64,000 nucleotides of DNA from Paraburkholderia unamae (GCF_003268775.1 NZ_QLSU01000028.1:1-64000), one strand, 5' to 3'. Positions 1-10,106 are shown, counted from the stretch's first letter. The notes: generated by a model from the sequence alone, not told the origin. A program made the numbers and translations.

Positions 1-192
1 CGCGAAACGCTGGCGCTCGGTTATGCGGGCGTGTATTCGAGCTTCCTGCGTCACTCGGAAGTGGCCGCGAAGAAGTATGACCTGAAGACGGTGGACATTC
101 TCGTCGAACTGGGCAAGCGCCGGATGGTGGGCGGCCAGGAAGACATGATCGTCGATGTGGCGCTCGATCTGAAAAAGCGCGCGCAAGTCTGA
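1..192 (+). CDS. 4-hydroxy-2-oxovalerate aldolase-like protein, 3' end only
   Basis: This is the last 63 codons of a gene that begins before the window. The visible segment contains GYAGVYSSFLRH and VGGQEDMIVDVALDL, which match the C-terminal communication domain of DmpG/MhpE/BphI-type aldolases. Those enzymes cleave 4-hydroxy-2-oxoacids to pyruvate plus an aldehyde, which is passed to a partner acylating aldehyde dehydrogenase in the last steps of meta-cleavage or phenylpropionate catabolism. The active site lies outside the window, so the call rests on the C-terminal domain alone. The next gene is a permease 111 bp downstream, possibly in the same transcript. Confidence 0.8.
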   Translation, partial: RETLALGYAGVYSSFLRHSEVAAKKYDLKTVDILVELGKRRMVGGQEDMIVDVALDLKKRAQV

Positions 193-303
193 AATCGCTG
201 AAGTCGTTCAGGGGTTGATCGCGCGGCGCCGCAAGGCGTCGCGCGACAGGATGCGCGTAGGTGCGCATCTGCATAACGATAAGAAATACAGGAGTCGATT
301 CAA

Positions 304-1701
304 ATGGCAGTGCTCGTCATTGTCGCGGTTCTGGCCTTTCTCGTTTTCATGGCCTACCGCGGGCATAGCGTCATCATCTTCGCGCCAATCGCGGCGCTCA
401 TCGCTGTTCTGCTGACCCAGCCTCAAGCCGTCGGCCCCGCTTTCTCAGGCATCTTTCTCGCCAAGGCGGTCACCTTCATCAAGCTGTTCTTCCCTGTCTT
501 CCTGCTCGGCGCGCTGTTCGGCAAAGTCATCGAGCTTTCGGGCAACGCACGCGCCATCAGCGCTTCGATCGTCAACCTCGTGGGCGGGCAGCGCGCGATG
601 CTCGTGATCGTTCTGGTTTGCGCCATTCTCACCTACGGCGGCGTGTCGCTGAACGTCGTGGTGTTCGCGGTGTATCCCTTCGCCGCCGAACTGTTCCGCC
701 AGGGCGATATTCCGAAGCGCCTGATTCCCGGCACGATCGCGCTGGGCGCCTTCACGTTCACGATGGATTCCCTGCCCGGCAGCCCGCAGGTGCAGAACAT
801 CATTCCCATTTCGTTCTTTCACACCAACACGTGGGCCGCGCCGCGCCTGGGCACGATCGGCGGCGCGCTGATCTTCATCACCGGCATGCTCTATCTGGAG
901 TATCGCCGGCGCGCCGCGCTCCGGACCGAAGAAGGCTACGGCGCCGGCCACCTCAACGAGCCCGCGCCGATCCGGCCCGGCGAGGACCTGCCCAATGTCT
1001 GGGTGGCGCTCCTGCCGCTCGTCCTCGTGTGCGCGCTCAACTACGCGTTTTCGAAGTGGATTCCGCTCGCGTACACGGACGGACATTTCTCGCTCGATCT
1101 CGCGGGCCTGCCGCAAGCGCTGCCCATCGACGTGCGCGCCGAAGCGCCGCTATGGGCCGTCGAAGGCGCGCTCGTCGTCGGCATTCTCACCGTGCTCGCC
1201 ACGAGCTGGCGCAAGGTCGTGCCGCAGTTCGCCGAGCGCTCGAAGCAGGCCGTCAACGGCGCATTGCTCGCCGCGATGAACAGTGCTTCGGAGTTCGGCT
1301 TCGGCGCGATCATGGCCGCGTTGCCCGGCTTCGTGGTCGCCGCGAAAACGCTCCAGGCGATTCCCAATCCGTTGTTCAATCTGGGCATTTCGGTGACGGT
1401 GCTCGCCGCGCTCACGGGTTCGGCCATCGCGGGGCTGAGCGTCGCGCTCGGCGCCATGGCCGATACGTTCGTGCACTCGGCCCAGGCCTCGGGTATTCCG
1501 CTGGAAGTGTTCCACCGCATCGCTTCGATGGCGAGCGGCGGCATGGACACGCTACCGCACAACGGCGCGGTCATCACGCTGCTGACCGTGTGCGGGCTCT
1601 CGCATCGCCAGTCGTACCGCGACATCTTCGCGATCACGCTGATCAAGACGATGGTGGCCTGCACGGCGATCGTGCTGTTCTATGTCACGGGTATTGTGTG
1701 A
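304..1701 (+). CDS. GntP-family permease (gluconate/organic acid:H+ symporter type)
   Basis: A 465-residue, very hydrophobic inner-membrane protein with about 12 predicted membrane segments. Family features include the start MAVLVIVAVLAFLVFMAYRG, the conserved TMDSLPGSPQ loop near residue 155 and GGMDTLPHNGA near residue 415, both characteristic of GntP-type permeases. A purine-rich AGGAG lies at the usual distance before the ATG. GntP members carry gluconate, fructuronate, glycerate or related hydroxy acids by proton symport. The substrate cannot be read from sequence. The neighbours (a 4-hydroxy-2-oxovalerate aldolase end, an IclR regulator and an FAD-linked 2-hydroxyacid dehydrogenase) suggest a hydroxy or oxo acid. 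The gene converges on the IclR gene. Confidence 0.85.
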   Translation: MAVLVIVAVLAFLVFMAYRGHSVIIFAPIAALIAVLLTQPQAVGPAFSGIFLAKAVTFIKLFFPVFLLGALFGKVIELSGNARAISASIVNLVGGQRAMLVIVLVCAILTYGGVSLNVVVFAVYPFAAELFRQGDIPKRLIPGTIALGAFTFTMDSLPGSPQVQNIIPISFFHTNTWAAPRLGTIGGALIFITGMLYLEYRRRAALRTEEGYGAGHLNEPAPIRPGEDLPNVWVALLPLVLVCALNYAFSKWIPLAYTDGHFSLDLAGLPQALPIDVRAEAPLWAVEGALVVGILTVLATSWRKVVPQFAERSKQAVNGALLAAMNSASEFGFGAIMAALPGFVVAAKTLQAIPNPLFNLGISVTVLAALTGSAIAGLSVALGAMADTFVHSAQASGIPLEVFHRIASMASGGMDTLPHNGAVITLLTVCGLSHRQSYRDIFAITLIKTMVACTAIVLFYVTGIV

Positions 1702-1709
1702 GCGCGGTC

Positions 1710-1743
1710 GCGCGCTTCAGCTTGAACTGAGTATGAAGCGCGC
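1710..1743. terminator. possible bidirectional terminator hairpin
   Basis: A perfect 10-bp inverted repeat (GCGCGCTTCA / TGAAGCGCGC) with a 14-nt loop lies exactly between the convergent permease and IclR genes. There is no long T tract, so efficient intrinsic termination is not assured. Confidence 0.45.
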
Positions 1744-1750
1744 GTGAATT

Positions 1751-2536
1751 TCAGCGGGAACGCCAGCCGAGCTGCACACTGATCGCCTCGGCTTGCGCCT
1801 TCACCACGGGCACGAGCGCTTCCATGCGCTCGGGCTCCATGTACTGCACGACGCTCGTGACGCTGATGGCCGCGACGATGCGCCCTGTCGCGTCGCGCAC
1901 CGGCGCGGCGACGCAGCGAATGGCTGGTTCGGCCTCGCCCAGGTCGAACGCGCAGCCGCGCGCCGCGCTCGAGCGCATCAGGTCGAGCCACGCCGCTTCC
2001 GCTGGCACGTTGTGGCCGGCCTGCGCTTCGCGCGCGTGAATGCGGCGCCATTCGTCTTCGTCGCAATCGAGAATGAGCGCCTTGCCCACGCCCGTTGTCG
2101 TGATCGGATTGCGCCCGCCGATATAGGAGCTCACTTCGATCGGACGTTGGCCCGGCAATTTGTCGAGATAGATCACCTCGTCGTTGACGAGCGTCGCGAG
2201 ATGCACGGTGTTGAGCGTTTGCGTGGCGAGCTGCTCCAGATACGGCCGAGCGGCCACGAGGATGCTGGAGCCGCGATAGGCCTGAAAGCCCAGCTCGATC
2301 AGCTTGCTGCCGAGGCCGTAGCCGCGGCGCGGCTCGTGTTGCAGGTAGCGCGCCTCGACGAGCGCCGAAGCGAGCCGATGCGCCGTGCTCTGCGAAAGGC
2401 CCGTGTACTTCGCGATCTCGGGCAGCGAGACCGCGCCCGCCGCGACGCTCTCGACGATTTCGAGCCCGCGCGTGAGCGTCTGGCTGGCGTTGGGACGGCG
2501 GGCGGTGTCGTTCGATGGGTCGAGGCGGGGCGGCAT
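1751..2536 (-). CDS. IclR-family transcriptional regulator
   Basis: A 261-residue protein of normal IclR length. The N-terminal winged helix-turn-helix (about residues 18-80) includes LPEIAKYTGLSQSTAHRLAS. The C-terminal effector domain follows, with the typical region THVGKAL-like TTTGVGKALIL and AAPVRDATGRIVAAISVTS near the end. IclR proteins act as dimers and sense small acids. It is divergent from the FAD-dependent dehydrogenase gene (113 bp between the starts), so that dehydrogenase, and perhaps the convergent permease, are the likely targets. The inducer is unknown. Confidence 0.9.
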   Translation of the reverse strand: MPPRLDPSNDTARRPNASQTLTRGLEIVESVAAGAVSLPEIAKYTGLSQSTAHRLASALVEARYLQHEPRRGYGLGSKLIELGFQAYRGSSILVAARPYLEQLATQTLNTVHLATLVNDEVIYLDKLPGQRPIEVSSYIGGRNPITTTGVGKALILDCDEDEWRRIHAREAQAGHNVPAEAAWLDLMRSSAARGCAFDLGEAEPAIRCVAAPVRDATGRIVAAISVTSVVQYMEPERMEALVPVVKAQAEAISVQLGWRSR

Positions 2537-2649
2537 GAATGAATTCGTCGAAAAGTCGTGAAATGCGACGGAGTACTATTTTAACGGCTGGATGACAAAG
2601 TCGAACAGCGCGCGAAGGCGTGGCTTTGCATCCTGAGTCCAGGGAGAAA

Positions 2650-4032
2650 ATGTTGAGCGCATTGGAACACGGATTGAACACCATCACGCCGGTCGATCTG
2701 CCGGGAACGCTGAGCGACGCCGCCGACCTCGACAAATATTGCGCCGACTGGAGCGGCCTGCACGGCGGCCGCCCTGCCCTCGTCTACCGGCCGCGCAGCA
2801 GCGAGGACGTGGCGCGCATCGTGCGCCACCATCAGGGCGAGCAGCAGCGCATCACGATTCAGGGCGGGCTCACGGGCCTCGCCGGCGGCGCCGTGCCCGA
2901 CGAAGGCGACATCGTCATTTCGATGGAACGCATGGACCGCATCGAGGCGTTCGACGAAATCGGCGGCACGGTCACGGTTCAGGCCGGTGTCGTGCTCGCG
3001 CGGCTTGCGGAAACGGTCGAAGCGCAGGACTGGTATTTCCCGCTCGATATCGGCGCGCGCGGCAGTTGCCAGGTCGGCGGCAACATCGCGACGAACGCGG
3101 GCGGCAACCGCGTGCTGCGCTACGGCCCCATGCGCGATCTCGTGCTCGGCCTCGAAGTCGTGCTCGCCGACGGCCGTATCGTCCCGATGATGAACAGCGT
3201 GCTGAAGAACAATACCGGGCCGGATCTGAAACATCTGTTCATCGGCACCGAGGGCACCTTCGGCATCGTCACGCGTGCCGTGCTGCGCCTCTTTCCGAAG
3301 CCCGCCGCGCGGCGCAGCGCGCTGTGCGCCGTGCCGTCGTTCGCAAAGGTCGCGGCGCTGCTGAAGGCGGCGCGAGGGCGTTTACCGGGGCTCTCGTCGT
3401 TCGAGGTGATGTGGGAGGACTTTCTGCTCGCTTCCTCACGCGCGCTCGGGCGCGCGATGCCGTTCGCGCAGGCGCACCCGATTTATGTGCTGATCGAGGC
3501 CGAAGGCGGCGCGACACCTCAAATGCAGGATATCTTCGAGGGCTTTCTCGGCGAGATGATCGAAGAAGGCATGGCCTCCGATGTCATCGTCGCGCAAAAC
3601 CATGAGCAGTCCCATGCATTGTGGGCGCTGCGCGACGCCATAGGCGAGTTGCTCAAATCGCTTTCACCGTTCGTGTCGTTCGATGTGGGCATTCCGCTGC
3701 GTGCGACCGGCGAGTATATCGAGCGCGCCCGCGCCCAGTTGCAGGCGGCCTTCCCTTCGACTTCGCACCTCTTTTTCGGGCATCTCGGCGACGGCAACCT
3801 CCATATCGTGAGCGGTCCGCATGCGAGCGAAGCCGACCAGTTGAAGGTGGACGAGATCGTCTACCGGCTCGTGGAGGAAGTCGGCGGCAGCATTTCCGCC
3901 GAGCACGGCATCGGCCGTATCAAGAAGCCGTTTCTGCACATGAGCCGCAGCGAGATCGAACGACAGTTGATGGCGCAGCTAAAGGCGACGCTCGATCCGG
4001 CGCAACATCTCAATGCGGGGCGTATCCTCTAG
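2650..4032 (+). CDS. FAD-binding 2-hydroxyacid dehydrogenase (GlcD / D-2-hydroxyglutarate or D-lactate dehydrogenase type)
   Basis: A 460-residue flavoprotein. The PCMH-type FAD-binding domain covers about residues 35-215, with TIQGGLTGLAGGAVP, QVGGNIATNAGGNR and the GTEGTFGIVT motif. The C-terminal FAD-oxidase domain ends with FFGHLGDGNLHI and SAEHGIGRIKK, which carry the His residues typical of the GlcD/LldD-like family. It is expected to oxidise a D-2-hydroxyacid to a 2-oxoacid and pass electrons to a quinone or cytochrome. The ATG is preceded by AGGGAG only 3 nt upstream. A GTG at 2620 in the same frame would add ten residues and cannot be excluded. It is divergent from the IclR gene, its probable regulator. 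Confidence 0.85.
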   Translation: MLSALEHGLNTITPVDLPGTLSDAADLDKYCADWSGLHGGRPALVYRPRSSEDVARIVRHHQGEQQRITIQGGLTGLAGGAVPDEGDIVISMERMDRIEAFDEIGGTVTVQAGVVLARLAETVEAQDWYFPLDIGARGSCQVGGNIATNAGGNRVLRYGPMRDLVLGLEVVLADGRIVPMMNSVLKNNTGPDLKHLFIGTEGTFGIVTRAVLRLFPKPAARRSALCAVPSFAKVAALLKAARGRLPGLSSFEVMWEDFLLASSRALGRAMPFAQAHPIYVLIEAEGGATPQMQDIFEGFLGEMIEEGMASDVIVAQNHEQSHALWALRDAIGELLKSLSPFVSFDVGIPLRATGEYIERARAQLQAAFPSTSHLFFGHLGDGNLHIVSGPHASEADQLKVDEIVYRLVEEVGGSISAEHGIGRIKKPFLHMSRSEIERQLMAQLKATLDPAQHLNAGRIL

Positions 4033-4058
4033 CCAGGTCCGCACTGCAAGCCATGCCT

Positions 4059-6797
4059 TCACTTGAGCGCGTCCACCGCCTCCAGTTCGCCCGCGACGGG
4101 CACATTGCCCGAAGGACTCATCATGCGCGGCTGCAACATCAGCGCGACGAGCGCGGTCCACCCGGTCTGGTGCGACGCGCCGACGCCGCGCCCGTTATCG
4201 CCGTGGAAGTATTCGTGAAACAGCACGAGTTCGCGGCAACGCGGATCGGCCTGTAGCTGCGGATAAGCGCCCATCACCGGGCGTTCGTTGTTGCGGTCGA
4301 GCAGAAAGAGCGTCGTGACGCGGCGTGCCAGTTCGTCGGCGATCTGCGCGAGCGACAGCTTGTTGCCCGAGCCACTCGGGTATTCGACGAGAAACCCGTC
4401 GCCGTAGTAGCGGTGGAATTCGTACAGCGACTCGATCAGCAGATAGTTGACCGGCATCCACACCGGGCCGCGCCAGTTCGAATTGCCGCCGAACACACGC
4501 GAGCCCGATTCGGCGGGCAGGTATTTAACGGAAAAATTGCAGCCGTTATAGCGGTAGACGAAAGGCTCGTCGAGGTGGGTGCGCGATAACGCGCGCACGC
4601 CGTGCTCGGAGAGAAACTCGCTTTCATCGAGCACGCGGCGCAGCAGCGCTTTCATGCGATGCCCGCGCAATAGCGAGAGCAGCAGCGAATTGCCCTTGCC
4701 CGGTTCGTTCCAGCGCGACACCAGCCGCGCGAGATCGGGCCGGTGTTCGAGGAACCAGACGAGCCTGTCGCGCAGCCCCGGCAGGCCGCCGTGCACCCGC
4801 TCCTCGAGCACGCGCACCGCGAACAACGGAATCAGCCCGACGATCGAGCGCATTCTGAGCGGCGTACTGGTGCCGTCCGGCAGCTTGAGCTTGTCGTAGA
4901 AAAATTCGTCGACGCTATCCCACAGGCCCGTGTCGCAGCCGTCGTCGCAACTCACCGCGCCCGCGATGTACAGGAAGTGCTCGAAGAACTTCACGCCGAT
5001 ATCGACGAACACATGGTTCGCAAACGCGAGTTCGAGCGCCATGCGCATCAGGTCGAGCGCGTAGGCGGCCATCCATGCGGTGCCATCGGCCTGGTCGATG
5101 TGACCGCCCGTTGGCAGCGGCGACGAACGGTCGAAGATCCCGACGTTGTCGAGTCCGAGAAAGCCGCCCTGAAAGATGTTGTGGCCCTCCGCGTCCTTGC
5201 GGTTCACCCACCACGAAAAATTCAGGAGCAGCTTATGGAAGATCAGTTCGAGAAAATCGCGGTCGGCCTGGCCCGTGATCGAGCGATCGATCTCATAGAC
5301 GCGCCATGCCGCCCACGCATGCACGGGCGGATTCGCGTCGCCGAACGCCCATTCGTATGCGGGCAGTTGGCCGTTGGGATGCTGATAGCGATCTTTCACG
5401 AGCAGCAGCATCTGCTTCTTTGCGAACATCGGATCGACCAGCGCGAACGCGACCGCCTGAAACGCGAGATCCCATGATGCGTACCACGGGTACTCCCACT
5501 TGTCCGGCATCGAGAGAATGTCCGCGTTGCACAGATGCCGCCAGTCGGCGTTGCGTCCGCGTTGGCGGCTCGCGGGCGGCTGCGGTTGCAGCGGGTCGCC
5601 TTCGATCCAGCGGTTCACGTCGTACTGGTAGTACTGCTTCGACCACAACAATCCCGCGAGCGCCTGACGTTGCACGAGCCGCGCGTCGGCGCTTTCGATG
5701 TCGTGCTGCAACGCGTCGTAGAACGCGTCCGCTTCGGCGATGCGTTGCGCGAAGAGTCTGTCGATGTCGAGCGGCGTGTCTTCGCTCGGCGCGGAGATCG
5801 GGCGCCAGCGGAATGTGATGACGGCGCGGCCGTGTGCCGCGAGTTCGAGATGCACGCGCGCGGCAGCCTTCGTGCCGACGTCGCGCCGGATCGCATCGCC
5901 CTGGCCGTGCACGACATAGTCGTTGATGCCGTCCTTGAACGGGCCCGCGCCGTCCATGCCGAACAGGCGCTGAACGTTGGTGTCGTTCTCGCAAAAGAGC
6001 CACTCGACATGCGCGCCCTCCTTCGACGCGGCCGTCACGACGAGCGGCTCGTGCGAATTCTCGCGATTGCAGTGCGCGACGACATGCTCGCCCTGGGGCG
6101 AGGAAACGAGCGTGAGCGACGGCTTGCCGGAGACGGCCTTCCACGACCACGTATTGCGCGCCCAGATCTGCGGCAGCACGTCGAGCGAGGCGTGCTGCCC
6201 CGCGCGGTTCTCGACCGTCACGCGCATCACGATGTCTTCCGGCGTGTGCTTCGCGTATTCGACCTGCACGTCGAAATAGCGCTCGTCGTCGAAAACGCCG
6301 GTGTCGAGAATTTCATACTCGGGCAGATCGGTGCCGCGCCGCCCGTTTTCGTCGATCAGGTCCTGGTAGGGAAACGCGGCCTGCGGGTACTTGTAGAGCA
6401 TGCGCATATACGAATGCGTCGGCGTGCTGTCCAGGTAGAAGTACAGCTCCTTCACGTCCTCGCCGTGATTGCCCTGCTGGTTCGTGAGGCCGAACAGGCG
6501 CTCCTTCAGGATAGGGTCTTGCCCGTTCCACAGCGCGACGGAGAAACACCAGCTCAGCCGCTCGTCGGCGAAACCGGCCAGGCCGTCCTCGCCCCAGCGG
6601 TAGGCGCGCATGCGGGCGTGGTCGTGCGGAAAATAGTCCCACGCGGTGCCGTGCTCGCTGTAGTCCTCGCGCACCGTGCCCCACTGGCGCTCGCTCAGGT
6701 ACGGCCCCCAGCGCTGCCAGCGGGCATAGTCGCTCGAATAAAGGCGTTGGCCTTCAACGGTGTGGATGAGGCCGGCGGCGCGCAGCAGCATGGGCAT
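4059..6797 (-). CDS. GH63-like glycoside hydrolase (MGH1-type glucosidase)
   Basis: A 912-residue protein with no signal peptide, so probably cytoplasmic. The N-terminal half is a beta-rich domain with many Trp residues. The C-terminal half is an (alpha/alpha)6 barrel with the stretches DQADGTAWMAAYALDLM and NSNWRGPVWMPVNYLL, the latter matching the catalytic region of GH63-type glucosidases and bacterial MGH1-like proteins. Family members hydrolyse alpha-glucosides or mannosylglycerate-like substrates. The exact substrate is unknown. It lies 83 bp downstream of the amylo-alpha-1,6-glucosidase gene on the same strand, and a shared operon for glycogen or maltooligosaccharide turnover is likely. 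Confidence 0.85.
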   Translation of the reverse strand: MPMLLRAAGLIHTVEGQRLYSSDYARWQRWGPYLSERQWGTVREDYSEHGTAWDYFPHDHARMRAYRWGEDGLAGFADERLSWCFSVALWNGQDPILKERLFGLTNQQGNHGEDVKELYFYLDSTPTHSYMRMLYKYPQAAFPYQDLIDENGRRGTDLPEYEILDTGVFDDERYFDVQVEYAKHTPEDIVMRVTVENRAGQHASLDVLPQIWARNTWSWKAVSGKPSLTLVSSPQGEHVVAHCNRENSHEPLVVTAASKEGAHVEWLFCENDTNVQRLFGMDGAGPFKDGINDYVVHGQGDAIRRDVGTKAAARVHLELAAHGRAVITFRWRPISAPSEDTPLDIDRLFAQRIAEADAFYDALQHDIESADARLVQRQALAGLLWSKQYYQYDVNRWIEGDPLQPQPPASRQRGRNADWRHLCNADILSMPDKWEYPWYASWDLAFQAVAFALVDPMFAKKQMLLLVKDRYQHPNGQLPAYEWAFGDANPPVHAWAAWRVYEIDRSITGQADRDFLELIFHKLLLNFSWWVNRKDAEGHNIFQGGFLGLDNVGIFDRSSPLPTGGHIDQADGTAWMAAYALDLMRMALELAFANHVFVDIGVKFFEHFLYIAGAVSCDDGCDTGLWDSVDEFFYDKLKLPDGTSTPLRMRSIVGLIPLFAVRVLEERVHGGLPGLRDRLVWFLEHRPDLARLVSRWNEPGKGNSLLLSLLRGHRMKALLRRVLDESEFLSEHGVRALSRTHLDEPFVYRYNGCNFSVKYLPAESGSRVFGGNSNWRGPVWMPVNYLLIESLYEFHRYYGDGFLVEYPSGSGNKLSLAQIADELARRVTTLFLLDRNNERPVMGAYPQLQADPRCRELVLFHEYFHGDNGRGVGASHQTGWTALVALMLQPRMMSPSGNVPVAGELEAVDALK

Positions 6798-6880
6798 CTC
6801 CTTCTCGTGGGACGGCGCGTGGGCGCGCCGAGAGTCACATGCTAGCGCGCTTTGGCCGACGCGAGGCGCGGCCGCGCGGG

Positions 6881-8857
6881 CTAGCCAGGCGGGTCAGATT
6901 CGCCGAGCCGTTTGAGCGTGCGCAGCAATTCGCCGAGCGACCACGCCTGAAATGGTGCGCCGCCCGGCGTGTGCGGCGCGTCGCCGTCGGCGACTTCGGA
7001 AACGTGATCGAGCCCGGCGCGCTCGAGATGCGCGAGCAGCGGCGCGACGAAACGCTCGTGCGCAAGCGCGCGTTGCGCCGCGGTATCGCCATTCACTCGG
7101 AGCCAGGCATCCACGAAGGGCCCGAGCAACCAGGGCCAGACGGTGCCCTGATGATACGCGCCGTCGCGCTCCAGCACGCCGCCACGGTAATGCCCGCGAT
7201 AAGCGGGGTCCGACGGCGCGAGCGTACGCAGCCCCATGGGCGTGAGCAGATGCATTTGAACCTGTGCGACGACCGCGCGCGCCGCGTCGCCTTCGAGCAG
7301 CGCGAACGGCAATCCGCCTGCCGCGAAGATCTGATTCGGACGGATCGCGCGATCGACCTTGCCCGCCACGTGATCGACATCGATCACGTCGAATAGCGCG
7401 CCCGTCGACGGATCGACGAAGCGCGCGGCAAACGCGGCGCTGGCGCGCGCTTCGAGGTCGCGCCAGCGCGAGTCCCAGGCGAGCGCAATGCGCAGCGCGT
7501 TGATCCATAGCGCCTGGATCTCGACCGGCTTGCCGATGCGCGGCGTGACGACCCAGTCGCCCGCCTTCGCATCCATCCAGGTGAGTTGCACGCCCGGCAC
7601 GCCCGCCCGCAATAACCCGTCGTCCGGATCGGCGGCGATCCGGTAACGCGTGCCGCGCGCGTAGCCGTCAAGAATGGCGTCGACCGCACCTTGCAGCACG
7701 TGCCGCACTTCGTCCGGCACGTTCGCCGCCGCGAAATAGTCGTGCACGGCCACGACAAACCATAGCGAGGCATCGACGGAGTTGTATTCGGGCGCGTCGC
7801 CGGCATCGGGAAAGCGATTGGGCAACATGCCCCCGGAAACACTGGCCGCCCATTCGAGCAGGATCGCCCCCGCTTCTTCGTAGCGCCCGCTGGCGAGCAG
7901 CAGGCCGCGCATGGCAATGAAGGTGTCGCGGCCCCAGTCGGCAAACCAGAGGTAGCCCGCGATGATCGTACGGCCGTCGCCGCGTGCGACGACGTATGCG
8001 TCCGCGGAGCGTTGCAGACGCGAGCCGCGCGAGGCCCTGCGCAGCGCCTCGAAGCCGGCGAGCCGTGCCGCGCGGTTCGCCGCGCTTTCGCCGGCGTCGT
8101 GCGTTGTGTCGGGCGTGCCCGATCGCGGCTGAGCACGCAACAGGAGGACGGCGTCGCCGTTGCCGGGATCGAACGAGAACACGCCAGGCGTCGCGAGATC
8201 CTCGATGTAGTCGAGACCGCGCTCCCGCTCGCGCGAATAGCAAAAGTGACGATACCAGTCCGGCGCATGCGTATAGCGGCCGTTCGAGAGGGCGACGATC
8301 GCGGGAAGGTTGGCGTATGGCTGCCAGCGAACGCGCTCGCCGTCGATCCGGGCATCGAACGCGAACGCCGGGTTTTCGCGGTGCAGCGCATGGTAGTCGC
8401 GGCCCGATATCAGCAAGCGGACTTTCAACGTGGGCATATCGGCGCGCGCCGTGGGCGGTGTTTCCATGCGCCAGCGCAATACGGTCTCGCGGCTCGCCTT
8501 CGCAACGAACACTTCGGCCGTGAGCACGGCGCCATTGTCCAGCCGGTAATGCCAGGTCGGCCATGGCGATGGGGTGAAACTCGCGATGCGCTCCGAGGTA
8601 TCGGGATAGAGCAGATCGGGCGCGTAGCGCTGCATCGTTAGCGCGGTTTTGCGCTCGCCGTACTCGAGCCAGGCTTCGATGCCGTTGACCAGCACCACGC
8701 GGCCCGTGGGCGGCTGCGTCGCTGTGAGGAGCAAGGCGTGATAGCGACGCGTGCGCGCAGTGCCGACCGTGCCGGACGCGAATCCGCCATCGCAGTCGGC
8801 TTCGAGCCATTCGTCGTCGAGGCGGCTCGCGTCGATGTGACTGTCAAGGGGCGTCAT
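6881..8857 (-). CDS. amylo-alpha-1,6-glucosidase (glycogen debranching enzyme family)
   Basis: A 658-residue protein. The N-terminal GDE domain (about residues 5-230) includes CDGGFASGTVGTARTRRYHA, a hallmark of this family. The C-terminal (alpha/alpha)6 glucosidase domain includes WFADWGRDTFIAMRGL, EYNSVDASLWFV and GTVWPWLLGPF. It should remove alpha-1,6-linked glucose at branch points of glycogen-like polymers in the cytoplasm. The start was placed at 8857 because the family begins near MTPLDSHIDASRL and an AAGG lies about 7 nt upstream. An in-frame extension to 8977 has no such support. It is the first gene of a probable two-gene operon with the GH63-like gene. Confidence 0.88.
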   Translation of the reverse strand: MTPLDSHIDASRLDDEWLEADCDGGFASGTVGTARTRRYHALLLTATQPPTGRVVLVNGIEAWLEYGERKTALTMQRYAPDLLYPDTSERIASFTPSPWPTWHYRLDNGAVLTAEVFVAKASRETVLRWRMETPPTARADMPTLKVRLLISGRDYHALHRENPAFAFDARIDGERVRWQPYANLPAIVALSNGRYTHAPDWYRHFCYSRERERGLDYIEDLATPGVFSFDPGNGDAVLLLRAQPRSGTPDTTHDAGESAANRAARLAGFEALRRASRGSRLQRSADAYVVARGDGRTIIAGYLWFADWGRDTFIAMRGLLLASGRYEEAGAILLEWAASVSGGMLPNRFPDAGDAPEYNSVDASLWFVVAVHDYFAAANVPDEVRHVLQGAVDAILDGYARGTRYRIAADPDDGLLRAGVPGVQLTWMDAKAGDWVVTPRIGKPVEIQALWINALRIALAWDSRWRDLEARASAAFAARFVDPSTGALFDVIDVDHVAGKVDRAIRPNQIFAAGGLPFALLEGDAARAVVAQVQMHLLTPMGLRTLAPSDPAYRGHYRGGVLERDGAYHQGTVWPWLLGPFVDAWLRVNGDTAAQRALAHERFVAPLLAHLERAGLDHVSEVADGDAPHTPGGAPFQAWSLGELLRTLKRLGESDPPG

Positions 8858-9592
8858 CGGAGTGCCTTGCCCTTTTGGGATCGTTTGTAAACTAGCACGA
8901 TCTTTTGAGGTGTCGTGTCGGGGTTGCGGCGGTAAGTCGAAGGGGAATGCGGTGCGTGTGTGGCACTTGATTAGCAATACTTAGTTATTTGCTTTCGACG
9001 ATATGCCAGTCAATCGAGGGCGGTAAAGCGGTCGCTGCGGGCGCGGAACGCCAAAAGACCTTTCCGCTCGCGTCATGCCGCTGCGCGCTTTCGCAGAAGG
9101 ATAGATTTTGCCGCCCACACTGCCCAGAAGTGGAGCCTTGGCCGCGCATTACGAAATACGTGTCTTTTGATACGAAAGCGGTCCAACAGCGAAGTGCGAC
9201 CGTCTCGCCGTCCCCTTCGATCTAGCGCCAATCGCAGATCGGCTGTCAGATCGTGAAACAATCGTTTCAAATATCGTTGAAAGGCCCGTGGCTGCTGGAA
9301 TTCAACGGTTCTTGAATTCGGCTCCGAAATGTTTCACGAAGCAAAGCAAGGAGAAAGGACACAGGCCATTTCGAACGTGAGCCGTGGAGGCGTCAGGTCG
9401 AGGTTGAGGATGCTTCGGGAAGCCGATTTGTGTTTTATTTGCGTGTACATGCATGGCTTGCTTTCCGGTGATCGTGTGGTTAGTCCGTAGCACTAGCTAT
9501 GCGGTTAGTTGCATATTTAGCAAATGCAATCGCTTCCTGCTAGCTGCCGCGATGATGTGCTCAATGCGCACCTTTAAGCAACGGCACGCCCT

Positions 9593-9652
9593 GCTCTCAC
9601 GTTCTCGGCACCTGTAATTCGATCTGTTCAGCGAATGCGGACACGTGAGAGC
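9593..9652. repeat. 10-bp perfect inverted repeat
   Basis: GCTCTCACGT at 9593-9602 pairs with ACGTGAGAGC at 9643-9652 across a 40-nt loop. Function unknown. It is one of several hairpins in the gene-poor stretch. Confidence 0.5.
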
Positions 9653-10076
9653 GAGTATGGATGAACCGGGTTAGAGCGCCCTCCTGTTCCGCTTTCCCTA
9701 GACCAGCGATGCGGATCAGCGCTGTATGAGGGCTTGCGGATAGAGGAGTGACGCCGCCGATGCGATCCACGGGTATCGCGCGAAGCCAAGTCAAAAGCGG
9801 GCGTCATGCGGTGCGTTGGCCGCATCTGAACTACGTGACGCACATGGCTGCGAGGGCAAGGTCAGGTGGTCGTTTTGCGAGTACATCATGGGACAGTTGT
9901 CGCGCGAGGACAGGCAAGAGGTAGGTCCTCGCCAACCCGGTATGTAGGGAGTTCGTGAACGGACTGGCAATAACCCACGACCCGGCGATACCGCGGCATG
10001 TTTAGCGGGCTCCGGGAATGGCTGAGGATTTCAGTCGCCTTCAGCCGCAATGGAAGTCGCTTGCCTGGCCGCGCCA

Positions 10077-10106
10077 GCCGGTAGGGGCGGCACAATCTCT
10101 ACCGGC
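10077..10106. repeat. 8-bp perfect inverted repeat (hairpin)
   Basis: GCCGGTAG at 10077-10084 pairs with CTACCGGC at 10099-10106 across a 14-nt loop. There is no T tract and no neighbouring gene end to terminate. Confidence 0.5.

Noticed and set aside
9254..9269. TGAAAC-AATC-GTTTCA as a chromosomal parS site
   Set aside because: The chromosomal parS consensus is TGTTTCACGTGAAACA; here the half-sites are in the opposite order and only one copy exists. Kept only as an inverted repeat.
9073..9794. Small open frames on the minus strand as possible transposase remnants
   Set aside because: They are 63-78 codons long, lack any transposase motif I recognise and have no terminal inverted repeats or target duplications.
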